9,322 nt of DNA from Actinomycetota bacterium (lineage in GTDB: Bacteria; Actinomycetota; Actinomycetes; S36-B12; UBA10799): NCBI GenBank assembly GCA_030837395.1, contig JAUPKO010000220.1:1-9322 (forward strand). Direction: 5' to 3'. The translations under genes were made by a program, and so were the position numbers. The notes beneath the pieces are model-generated. The model saw nothing but the letters and a program-made list of their open reading frames with translations. It searched no databases and was not told where the DNA came from. Below, piece by piece: positions 1-6,268 of this stretch. How positions within the stretch are numbered: the stretch's first letter is position 1; every line of letters begins with the position of its first letter.

Positions 1-80
1 CACCGACCGCGCGGCCCAGTTGCCGCGGACCCCCGCAACGACGAAGGGCCCCCGATCTCTCAGGGACCCTAGGTCGCACC

Positions 81-108
81 GAACGCTCATTTAATTGAAC
101 GTTCAATT
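81..108. promoter_or_regulatory. palindromic operator-like site, TetR-family style, with a second half-site
   Basis: AATTGAACGTTCAATT at 93-108 is a perfect 16-bp palindrome, in the only clearly AT-rich spot of the window. A related copy GAACGCTCATTT (81-92) repeats GAACGTTCAATT (97-108) with 10 of 12 bases equal at a 16-bp step. A GAACGTTC core flanked by A/T is the style of TetR-family operators; it resembles the BetI-type site known in proteobacteria. On the minus strand an ATG at 90-88 follows directly and its frame stays open to the left edge for 30 codons, without a ribosome site. A gene to the left is the likely target, possibly with a leaderless or leader-bearing transcript. Confidence 0.5.
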
Positions 109-182
109 TGGTAGCGGGGAGAAACGGAGGATGCACGATCACCAGGTTGGGCGGTCAGCATGATCCCCTCACGAACGGTCAC

Positions 183-233
183 CTCTGCACCCCCCTCTGC
201 ACTCCTCTGGAGGTGCACACCTGCACCCCCTCC
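183..233. repeat. cluster of imperfect CTCTGCACCCC repeats with an embedded hairpin
   Basis: Three related units lie just beyond the antitoxin stop: CTCTGCACCCCCC (183-195), CTCTGCACTCCTC (195-207) and CCTGCACCCCCTC (220-232). Between and within them GGTGCA (212-217) and TGCACC (222-227) form a perfect six-base stem with loop CACC. The repeats read as G-rich GGGGGTGCAG units on the minus strand, the coding strand of the antitoxin. They could be a transcript end structure or binding sites. No U-tract follows, so terminator function is doubtful. Confidence 0.45.
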
Positions 234-250
234 GCACACATTCGATCCTG

Positions 251-544
251 TCAGGCGACGGCCTTCGGCTTGAGTTCCACCGACAGTGTGCTGTCGAACG
301 CGTTGGCGATGCGCTCGAGGATCGGCAGCGTCGGCGTCGTGCCGCCTGCCTCGAAGCGGGCGATGGCGGGCTGGGTCATTCCAGTGAGCTTCGCGAGATC
401 GCGCTGACTCCAGCCGCGATCTTCACGTAGCCCGCGGACCTGCTCCCCCAGCTCGCAGGCAAGCCTCGCTGCGGCATAGGCAGCTTCGACTGCGGAGTCG
501 CCTGAGCGCGCCGCCTTCATGTCATCCCACGATGTGCGTGCCAT
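251..544 (-). CDS. XRE-family antitoxin (HigA-like), intact
   Basis: A 97-residue protein with one helix-turn-helix of the Cro/C1 type at about residues 35-88. It contains LREDRGWSQRDLAKLTG, MTQPAIARFEAGGTTPTL and PILERIANAFDSTLSVEL, which matches the family closely, including the SQ.dLA and Q..iar.E..... turns. The N-terminal 30 residues (MARTSWDDMKAARSGDSAVEAAY) are typical of antitoxins paired with Gp49/HigB-type toxins. The ATG at 544 overlaps the toxin stop. In this family the antitoxin binds its toxin and represses the pair's promoter. Here the toxin is broken, so the protein is probably an orphan repressor or a fossil. The reading frame itself shows no damage. Confidence 0.92.
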   Translation of the reverse strand: MARTSWDDMKAARSGDSAVEAAYAAARLACELGEQVRGLREDRGWSQRDLAKLTGMTQPAIARFEAGGTTPTLPILERIANAFDSTLSVELKPKAVA

Positions 545-813
545 CAGCGCTCCTTATCCTCGTCCACGATGTGCATGGCCTCGAGGCAGGCCACCATCGC
601 CGTCTTCGCACGGGCCACCTGCGCGCGATCCCTGCCCTTGGCATTGGCGAATACCGTCAACAAGATGATCCGAACTGCTTGGTGTGCGGCGCGGAGAGCA
701 GGACACCCCGCTCAGCCAGCAGGTCGATATAGAACGCCGCATGACCGAACCCCGGAACCCGGAAGCCCCTCGAGCCAGTCCCGGACCTCCAGCTGAAGCT
801 CGACCGGCCCCAA
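544..813 (-). pseudogene. HigB/RelE-type toxin (Gp49-like), inactivated by frameshift and internal deletion
   Basis: Pieces of one toxin are found in all three reverse frames, in the right order. From about 807, VELQLEVRDWLEGLPGSG resembles the N terminus of Gp49/HigB-type ribosome-associated RNases. A run of four G at 753-750 then shifts the frame by one base to FGHAAFYIDLLAERG and LLSAPHTKQ (749-675). Next the frame jumps to RIILLTVF followed by ANAKGRDRAQVARAKTAM (672 onward), ending VDEDKER and TGA at 546-544. Intact relatives carry about 25-30 more residues between these last parts (the G-K-L-R-E-L-R and Y-W segments), so a deletion near 675-672 is inferred, and its length breaks the frame. 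The stop overlaps the antitoxin ATG (TGATG), the usual toxin-first HigBA layout. The start is uncertain: TTG 813 in frame, or ATG 818 with one further shift. Confidence 0.75.
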
Positions 814-1006
814 GACATATCACGGATGGTATCAACCGCTTCCGTCCCGGCCAGCCCTCGCCCGCAGATCCGCAACCGTGAGGCTGCAATGTGCCCATAC
901 CGTTTCTGGGGCGTGACCAGAGTCAGACTCAAGGCCCGAGAAGGAACAACCCGGCGGGACATGACCCGTCGATTCTGGACCGGCGTGTCGACACCGATCT
1001 CCTCCT
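814..1006. other. gene-poor joint between the catabolic operon and the toxin-antitoxin remnant
   Basis: About 190 bases hold no recognisable protein family on either strand apart from the short frame noted separately. This stretch should contain the end of the operon transcript and the promoter of the toxin-antitoxin pair. I find no canonical terminator with a U-tract. A short imperfect palindrome GAGTCAGACTC (922-932 region) is present but too small to interpret. Confidence 0.4.
929..994 (-). other. strong ribosome binding site with 21-codon reading frame after the operon's last gene
   Basis: Immediately after the HAD stop codon (1009-1007), the minus strand reads AAGGAGGAGATCG and then GTG at 994. 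AGGAGG sits six bases before the GTG, a near-perfect ribosome site and better than that of most genes upstream. The frame ends at TGA 931-929 after 21 residues (VSTRRSRIDGS...). No homology is recognised. It may be a remnant of a former next gene in the operon or a chance purine run. Confidence 0.25.
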
Positions 1007-1639
1007 TCAGATGACGCGACGGACGGCCGGTCCCATCTGCCTCGTTCCGACCATCGCGAGAGCACCCGGAATCGGGGAACTGCCACGTGCTTCAACCTGG
1101 ACGACGCGACAGCCGGCCCCCAGCGCGGCGAGCACACCCGCCACAGAGTCCTCGAACACGAGCGTCTGCTCGGGATCGACACCCAATCGCGCGCAGGCAG
1201 CGAGGTACACATCGGGCGCCGGCTTCGGTGAGAGCACTTCATCGGCCGCCACGGAGCCGACAAGGAGTCCCGCGACATCGATAGCCTCGAGGACGGCGGT
1301 CAACACAGTTCGAGGACTATTGGACGCAACCGCCACCGGGGCGATGTTCCGCCACTCGGCAACGGCCTCCCTCGCACCCGGGAGAGGACGCACATGCAGC
1401 GGTACCAGCCGTGCGGCCAGGTCGACGAACTCAGGCGCAACCTCCTTCGGATCGACTTCGGGCCTCCCAGCCATCAAGACGGAAACGGAGTCGAGCATCG
1501 AAAGCCCATGCGTATCGATGTCGAGCGATGATCGGTCGACCCCGTGACGCGCGCAGAACTCAACCTCGACTGCGTGCCAGGCTTCGTCTGAGTCGGCGAG
1601 CACCCCGTCGCAGTCGAAGACGACGCCAGTTACCTTCAC
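1007..1639 (-). CDS. HAD-superfamily phosphatase (subfamily IA, beta-phosphoglucomutase-like)
   Basis: A 210-residue HAD hydrolase. Motif I is VVFDCDGVLADS with nucleophile Asp9 and acid/base Asp11. A helical cap follows at roughly residues 17-85. Motif II is the Ser in ASNSPR (Ser106 or Ser108). Motif III is Lys139 in LSPKPAPD. Motif IV is FEDSVAG with Glu163 and Asp164. Start is GTG 1639, 24 bases after the previous stop, with no convincing Shine-Dalgarno, so it may depend on coupling. Subfamily IA members with this cap remove phosphate from small sugar phosphates or move it (beta-phosphoglucomutase). As last gene of the operon it could yield a free sugar or polyol product, or clear a toxic sugar phosphate made by the FGGY kinase. 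Confidence 0.9.
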   Translation of the reverse strand: MKVTGVVFDCDGVLADSDEAWHAVEVEFCARHGVDRSSLDIDTHGLSMLDSVSVLMAGRPEVDPKEVAPEFVDLAARLVPLHVRPLPGAREAVAEWRNIAPVAVASNSPRTVLTAVLEAIDVAGLLVGSVAADEVLSPKPAPDVYLAACARLGVDPEQTLVFEDSVAGVLAALGAGCRVVQVEARGSSPIPGALAMVGTRQMGPAVRRVI

Positions 1640-1663
1640 GCCGGGCCCGCGAACGAGACGCGA

Positions 1664-2686
1664 CTAGCCATGCGGCTGGATGACTGCCTTGATGCACTCA
1701 GAACGACCGGACATCTCCAACGCTGCGCCGTACTCATCCAGCGAGAAGCGATGCGTGATGAGGCCCGCAGGGTCCACCTGCCCGTTGCGCAGCAGGAGGA
1801 GCGCCCTGTCGAAGGAGTAGGTCTGAGCGAAAGAGCCCTTGATCGTCAGCTCCCGGCGGAAGATCTCGTACGGGGGGACTGTCCAGCGGGCATTTTCTTC
1901 GGTCATTCCATAGACGAAGACGGTGCCACCGCTCCGCGTCAGTCCGATCGCCTCGTCCAGAACGGCCACCGCTCCCGTCGCGTCGATGACGACGTCGAAT
2001 CCGCCCGGGCAGATCTCCGCGAGCTGACGCGTCGTCGCTGCCGGGTCGGTCCTGTCGATCTGAACGGTGTGCTGCGCGCCGGCTTCACGTGCGTGCTCAA
2101 GCTTGAATGCCGTTGGCGCGGCGACGGTCAGGTCACAAGCGCCGTGCCGCGCTAGGAGCTGGGCCAGAATCAGTCCGGTCGGTCCCGCCCCGAAGGACAA
2201 CACCCGTGATCCCGGAGCAACGGCCAACTGGTCGAGTCCATGCACCACGCAGGCGGTCGGCTCCGCCAGCACGGCGGTGTCGAGGTCGAGGTCGTCGACC
2301 ACGAAGCATCGACCTTCACGGGCCACGATGTACTCGGCGAAACCGCCCTGCGCATTGACGCCTTGGGCGATGGTGTTCTCGCAGAAGTTCGCCATATGCC
2401 GACGGCAGAACTCGCACTCTCCGCACTGCACGCAGTTGTCCACAACCACACGCTGCCCGGCCCGGATCGACTCGACACCGTCTCCGGTGAGCACCACCTC
2501 GCCCGCGAACTCGTGTCCCGGCGTCAGGGGATAGCTCGGTCCGAACTCGCCCACGTGCAGGTGCCGGTCGGTGCCGCAGACTCCCGCCCGCAGGACCTTG
2601 ATCAGCACTTCCCCCCGCCCGGGCTCGGGGGTTGGCAGGTCGACCAGTGCCCACGATTCGGGTCGGTCGTACTGGATCGCCTTCAT
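1664..2686 (-). CDS. zinc-dependent medium-chain alcohol/polyol dehydrogenase
   Basis: A 340-residue medium-chain dehydrogenase of the sorbitol, arabinitol and threonine dehydrogenase type. The catalytic zinc ligands are Cys37 in GVCGTD, the His58-Glu59 pair in GHEFAGEV, and Glu142 in AEPTAC. The structural zinc lobe has Cys88, Cys91, Cys94 and Cys102. The nucleotide-binding glycine motif is SFGAGPTG (164-171). The ATG at 2686 follows AGGGGA at five bases, a good ribosome site in the 19-bp gap after the SDR. The family oxidises a secondary or primary hydroxyl of polyols or sugars with NAD(P). The nearest named relatives by appearance are D-arabinitol and L-threitol-type dehydrogenases, but this is not firm enough for a symbol. 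Two consecutive dehydrogenases (SDR plus this one) suggest two successive or stereospecific oxidations. Confidence 0.93.
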   Translation of the reverse strand: MKAIQYDRPESWALVDLPTPEPGRGEVLIKVLRAGVCGTDRHLHVGEFGPSYPLTPGHEFAGEVVLTGDGVESIRAGQRVVVDNCVQCGECEFCRRHMANFCENTIAQGVNAQGGFAEYIVAREGRCFVVDDLDLDTAVLAEPTACVVHGLDQLAVAPGSRVLSFGAGPTGLILAQLLARHGACDLTVAAPTAFKLEHAREAGAQHTVQIDRTDPAATTRQLAEICPGGFDVVIDATGAVAVLDEAIGLTRSGGTVFVYGMTEENARWTVPPYEIFRRELTIKGSFAQTYSFDRALLLLRNGQVDPAGLITHRFSLDEYGAALEMSGRSECIKAVIQPHG

Positions 2687-2705
2687 TGCAGTCCCCTCTG
2701 CCTCG

Positions 2706-3428
2706 CTAGGCGAGGCTGTATCCGCCGTCCATCAGCAGTTCGGTCCCCAAGCAGAAGCCAGACTCGTTCCCCAGCAGCCAAGAGCATGCGGCTGCCACCT
2801 CGGCCGGGGTGGCGAACCGCGCCAACGGGGTGGCCTTCGTCCACGTCGGGTGCATCTCCGTCTTGGACGTCAGCAGCGGAGTCCCCACGTACCCCGGTGA
2901 GACCGCGTTGACACGTACCCCGCGCGGTCCCCACTCATAGGCCAGCGACCGCACCATTGCGCTCACACCCGCCTTGGACGCGTTGTAGGCGACCTGCTGC
3001 TGAGGCGCATTGACGATGAAGTTGCCGGACATGGAGGCGATCGCCACGATGCTCCCGGTCCCGCGCTCGAGCATGTGCCGCCCAACGGCTTGGCAGGTGA
3101 GGAAGACCCCGCGGAGATTCACGTCGATGGTTCTATCCCATACGTCGATGCCCATGTGCTCAGCCGGCGTCGGCTCCTCTGACAGTCCTGCCGCCGCGAC
3201 GAGGCCGTCGATCGCCCCCGCATCGGTGACGACCTGGTCGATCGCGTCCGCCACACTCGCCGCGTCACGCACGTCGACAGGGATGAAGGTGTCTCCCGAG
3301 TCGTCCTGCGGCGGGCGGACGTCGAGGGCGAACACCCGCGCGCCTTCCATCCTGAACCTCTCGCACACCGCGGCCCCGATGCCTCCCGATGCGCCCGTGA
3401 CTACGACGACTCGCCCGTCCTGATCCAC
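2706..3428 (-). CDS. short-chain dehydrogenase/reductase (SDR), NAD-preferring
   Basis: A 240-residue classical SDR. The nucleotide motif is TGASGGIG (11-18). Asp36 in FALDVR ends the second strand and suggests NAD rather than NADP. The structural Asn104 is in DVNLRG. The catalytic set is Ser132 or Ser134, then Tyr148 and Lys152 in YNASK. The C terminus has the common GTELLMDGGYSLA ending. A GTG at 3428 is used as the start, five bases after the upstream stop, with GAGAGGGG further upstream. Such enzymes oxidise secondary alcohols of polyols, sugars and sugar acids; some tetritol dehydrogenases belong to this class, but nothing here fixes the substrate. A 19-bp gap follows before the zinc dehydrogenase gene. 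Confidence 0.93.
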   Translation of the reverse strand: MDQDGRVVVVTGASGGIGAAVCERFRMEGARVFALDVRPPQDDSGDTFIPVDVRDAASVADAIDQVVTDAGAIDGLVAAAGLSEEPTPAEHMGIDVWDRTIDVNLRGVFLTCQAVGRHMLERGTGSIVAIASMSGNFIVNAPQQQVAYNASKAGVSAMVRSLAYEWGPRGVRVNAVSPGYVGTPLLTSKTEMHPTWTKATPLARFATPAEVAAACSWLLGNESGFCLGTELLMDGGYSLA

Positions 3429-3433
3429 CCTGC

Positions 3434-4399
3434 TCAGCCCCTCTCCACGTCCGCGAATCGATCCAAGTACGTTCTGGGATTGTCGACGAGGATGCGTTCA
3501 GTCGCGGCCGTTCCCAGCACCTCGCGCATCCTCGGCACGAAGCGTCGGGGCAAGTACGCCAGGCCAGGCATGCCGCCAGCCGACACGTACCGTGTCGAGC
3601 GCGCGACGTCGCCGCCGATCAGGATCCGATCTCCAGCACCGCGCTCGATCGCCTCCTGCATGCAGGCGAGGACCACTGAGTCCGGGTGTTCGCGGTGCCG
3701 CGCCGGGCCGTCGTAGCCCAAGAAGGCGCCGAGGGAGGCGAGTTCCGCATGAAGCACGGGATCGGGATTACGGTCCACGTGCGCCAGCGCGACGGCGTTC
3801 GACCCCACACCCACCGCATTGAGCGCCTCCAGCACCTCGAACGAGGCGGAGCCGTGCTCCAGATGCACCATGACCGGTGCTCCCGTGTGATCGTGGGCGA
3901 CTCCGATCGCCTCGATCACGCGACGCCCGAGGTCATCGATCGACCAGTAGTCGATGCCGACCTTGAGCACCCCGGCGCGGATCGGTGCACCATCGTGATT
4001 CGCCGGCTCACAGGTGCGGCTCTCGTCCCGCACGGGCATCCCCGTCACGACGTCATCGATCATGCGCTGCGCGAGCTGGCTGACGGTGAGCTCCGGCACC
4101 CACGTCGTAACCGTGTAGTGCGCTCGGCGATGGCACCCGGTCGTCGCCACGATGTGCATACCGGTCGTAGCGCTGATCCGTGCGAGCCCCGCAGGGTTTC
4201 GCCCCAGGCCAATGGGAGTCGCATCGATCATGGCATCGATCGCGGCCGACCCCAGGAGCGTGGCCTCCATCCGACTGATGTCCTCGTCGACGAGTTCGTC
4301 CCCAGGGAGCAGCGGGGTCACCTGGAACAAGTGCTCGTGGTAGTCCGTCGCGCCGAGACGGTCGCCTTGCACATCGCCCAGGACGGTCCGGATGCTCAC
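3434..4399 (-). CDS. phosphotriesterase-family metal-dependent hydrolase, probable (sugar) lactonase
   Basis: A 321-residue amidohydrolase-superfamily protein of PTE-family length. The metal ligands appear in order: H-x-H in DYHEHLFQ (His21, His23), the bridging lysine in AGVLKVG (Lys146), His179 in VMVHLEHG, His207 in ALAHVDRNPD, and Asp264 in LIGGDVARS. This is a complete binuclear centre. The GTG start at 4399 overlaps the previous TGA (GTGA). An open frame extending to 4507 adds an Arg/Cys-rich tail with no family match and is rejected. Members in carbohydrate operons are typically lactonases, some acting on phosphorylated sugar lactones, rather than organophosphate hydrolases. Here it would open the lactone made by one of the operon's dehydrogenases. 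Next comes the SDR gene after five bases. Confidence 0.88.
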   Translation of the reverse strand: MSIRTVLGDVQGDRLGATDYHEHLFQVTPLLPGDELVDEDISRMEATLLGSAAIDAMIDATPIGLGRNPAGLARISATTGMHIVATTGCHRRAHYTVTTWVPELTVSQLAQRMIDDVVTGMPVRDESRTCEPANHDGAPIRAGVLKVGIDYWSIDDLGRRVIEAIGVAHDHTGAPVMVHLEHGSASFEVLEALNAVGVGSNAVALAHVDRNPDPVLHAELASLGAFLGYDGPARHREHPDSVVLACMQEAIERGAGDRILIGGDVARSTRYVSAGGMPGLAYLPRRFVPRMREVLGTAATERILVDNPRTYLDRFADVERG

Positions 4400-5316
4400 C
4401 GCAGGCCATCCGCGATCTCGGCAAGACGGTCGACACGCTCGGGAGGCATGGAGATGTCGAAGACATCGGCGACCACCTGCGACCAGCCGTGGATGAAGTA
4501 TCGCCATCCGTCGACGACGTGCAACGATCTGGTCGGCTGCTGCGCCTGCGCCTGGTGAACGAACTCGAGGGTGCCTCGGTAGTTGAAGTCCCAGGCGATC
4601 GCCTCGTCTGGGAAACGTGCGCCGGCACTCAGCGGCGACCCGGGGGTGTCCTTGCCCATGCCCGTCGAGTTCGCCACGACACTCCCAGACGGCATGGTCG
4701 CCAGTAGCTCACCCGCGAGCTCGGGATCTGGGGCAAGGACGTACTCGATGCCACCCCCGTCGAGCCCGGAACGCTCGATGAGCTCGCGCACCTCGTCCAG
4801 CTTCACCTGCCGGCGAGCCGTGATGACGATGCGCTCCGGTCGATCAGTGCGCCCAGCGAGCTGATGCACGAGCGCGGACCCGGATCCGCCCGAGCCGAGG
4901 CAGAGCACGTGGGCTCCAGTGCGGGCGAAGTAGGCATCATCGATGAACTCCTCGTATGCGAGACGCACCGTGATTGGGTCCTTCGCTGCTGCCGTGAGCC
5001 GAGCGCCTCGCTTGGCAATCGAGGACACTTCGCCAAACACGGTCGCGAGTGGGTCTATGTCGTCGAACAAGTCGCGTGCGGACTCGAAGACGTTCATCTT
5101 GTGAGTCGTTACGAGCGCTCCGAAGTGCCGCGGGTCGTCCCGGATCTCGCACACCAGCGATCGATACACCTCACGCGGAGCGTTCGGCGACACGTCATGG
5201 CCGATGATCGTGCGCGTGGGAAGGCAGAGCTCCTCGGCCCAGGCGGGAAAGATGCGCATGATCGAGGACGAGCCCGTCGTGACGCCGACGAATCCCATGT
5301 AGCCGCGGTCAGGCAC
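4396..5316 (-). CDS. shikimate/quinate dehydrogenase-like oxidoreductase
   Basis: About 306 residues, similar in plan to AroE/YdiB enzymes. An N-terminal substrate domain carries TTGSSSIMRIFP (13-24), in the place of the usual Ser-x-Ser substrate loop, and LVTTHK with Lys73 in the place of the VT.P.K catalytic lysine. The acidic partner is probably Asp113 in AKDPITV. A Rossmann domain starts at VLCLGSGGSGSALVHQL (about 137), and VVANSTGMGKD and the C-terminal YFIHGWSQ resemble AroE strands. The start is taken as GTG 5316, because GGAGGGGAG lies upstream at good spacing. ATG 5298 is the alternative, giving 300 residues. A longer open frame to 5562 lies inside the neighbouring gene and is rejected. 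Placement in a catabolic operon and the altered motifs argue against housekeeping shikimate synthesis; a polyhydroxy acid or cyclitol substrate is more likely. Confidence 0.82.
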   Translation of the reverse strand: MPDRGYMGFVGVTTGSSSIMRIFPAWAEELCLPTRTIIGHDVSPNAPREVYRSLVCEIRDDPRHFGALVTTHKMNVFESARDLFDDIDPLATVFGEVSSIAKRGARLTAAAKDPITVRLAYEEFIDDAYFARTGAHVLCLGSGGSGSALVHQLAGRTDRPERIVITARRQVKLDEVRELIERSGLDGGGIEYVLAPDPELAGELLATMPSGSVVANSTGMGKDTPGSPLSAGARFPDEAIAWDFNYRGTLEFVHQAQAQQPTRSLHVVDGWRYFIHGWSQVVADVFDISMPPERVDRLAEIADGLR

Positions 5317-6268
5317 TGCCACTCCCCTCCACGACGTCACGGGGTGCCCGTCCAGCGAGCACCTCCAGCACGCTGCCGACTGCCATGGATCCCATCCGGT
5401 CGACCGCCTCGACGGTCTGGGCCGCCGAGTGTGGTGTGACGACGACGCGATCGGCGATGTCCTGATCGAGGAGCGGGCTCTTCGCGACGCCGCCCTCGGC
5501 CGCGAGAGTGTCAGTCGCGTAGGCCGCCAGGTGACCCTGCCGCAGACCCTCTGCCACGGCATGCTCGTCGACCAGCGAGCCTCGCGCCGTGTTCACGAGG
5601 ATCAGTCCCGGGCGCGCACCAGCAATCCACTCTCGATCGACGATCTGGGCCGTGCCCGGGGCATGCAGGCAGACGACATCGACGTCGGCGGGGATCGCGT
5701 CTCCAGCGGGCACGATGCCGAGGGCGGCGAGGTCTTCATCTGAGACGTAGGGGTCGATGCCGCTCACCACTGCCCCGAAGCCGGCCAGTCGTCGGGCGAC
5801 GGCGCGACCAATCCGACCGACGCCGATCAGTCCCACCCGAAGCGATGCCACCTCACGAGCTCGCTCGACCCGCCAGTCCCCAGCCCGGACTCGGCGGTCC
5901 CCAGCGACGACACCGCGCAGGGCGGCGAGGAGAAGTGCGATCGTGAAGTCGGCGACAGCGTCACTGTTGGCGCCCGGCGTATTCGTGACGACGATGCCCC
6001 GAGCCCGAGTCGCAACCAGGTCCACGGCGTCGACACCTACTCCGTAACGAGCCACGACCCTCAGTCCTGGTGCCCGGTCGAGATGCTCCGCAGTCACAGG
6101 CCCCGTGCCAGCGACCCAAGCGACAGCATCGGAGAGCAGCGGCGTCAGCGCCTCTAGGTCATGCGTGGCCGGTCCGCGCGCGACGGTGAGCCCCGCTTCG
6201 ACCAGGCTGCGCTCGACATCGACGGAACCGGTCGAGAACGACCGGGCAGTCACGAGCACTGTCGGCAT
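5309..6268 (-). CDS. D-2-hydroxyacid dehydrogenase (phosphoglycerate dehydrogenase-like), NAD-dependent
   Basis: A 319-residue protein of the D-isomer-specific 2-hydroxyacid dehydrogenase family. The start is set at ATG 6268, which overlaps the kinase stop (TGATG); an upstream in-frame ATG at 6289 would lie inside the kinase gene. Substrate-domain landmark: RYGVGVDAVD (74-83). Nucleotide fold: GLIGVGRIG (146-154) with an acidic residue, Asp172 in GIDPYV, favouring NAD over NADP. The catalytic triad is complete: Arg229 in NTARGSLVDE, Glu258 in DTLAAEGG, and His280 in VTPHSAAQT. There is no C-terminal ACT domain, so it is the short form and unlikely to be the serine-pathway SerA. It would interconvert a 2-keto acid and a D-2-hydroxy acid, such as a keto-sugar acid or a C2-C4 aldol product. 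Confidence 0.92.
   Translation of the reverse strand: MPTVLVTARSFSTGSVDVERSLVEAGLTVARGPATHDLEALTPLLSDAVAWVAGTGPVTAEHLDRAPGLRVVARYGVGVDAVDLVATRARGIVVTNTPGANSDAVADFTIALLLAALRGVVAGDRRVRAGDWRVERAREVASLRVGLIGVGRIGRAVARRLAGFGAVVSGIDPYVSDEDLAALGIVPAGDAIPADVDVVCLHAPGTAQIVDREWIAGARPGLILVNTARGSLVDEHAVAEGLRQGHLAAYATDTLAAEGGVAKSPLLDQDIADRVVVTPHSAAQTVEAVDRMGSMAVGSVLEVLAGRAPRDVVEGSGSA

Noticed and set aside
45..70. Possible terminator hairpin AGGGCCC...GGGACCCT
   Set aside because: The stem is short with a bulge and has no U-tract on either strand. Such pairs are common in GC-rich DNA.
1..90. Possible minus-strand coding start (ATG 90) reading off the left edge
   Set aside because: Thirty open codons are visible (MSVRCDLG...), but there is no ribosome site and no family resemblance, and a second frame is also open. 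It is mentioned only in the operator entry.
554..962. Two minus-strand open frames of about 100 codons taken as separate proteins
   Set aside because: Each contains only a piece of the same toxin family. Joined across frames they give one broken toxin gene, so they are not independent genes.
891..1547. Plus-strand open frame of 218 codons
   Set aside because: It is antisense to the HAD phosphatase, has low-complexity Ser/Thr/Arg/Ala composition and shows no family features. Similar antisense frames over the other operon genes were rejected for the same reason.
4400..4507. N-terminal extension of the PTE-family protein to an upstream ATG
   Set aside because: It lies inside the AroE-like gene, is rich in Arg and Cys, and does not look like the family. 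The GTG at 4399 overlapping the upstream stop gives the normal start.
5317..5562. N-terminal extension of the AroE-like protein
   Set aside because: The extra residues are Arg/Ser-rich out-of-frame readthrough of the hydroxyacid dehydrogenase gene. The GTG at 5316 has a ribosome site and fits the family.
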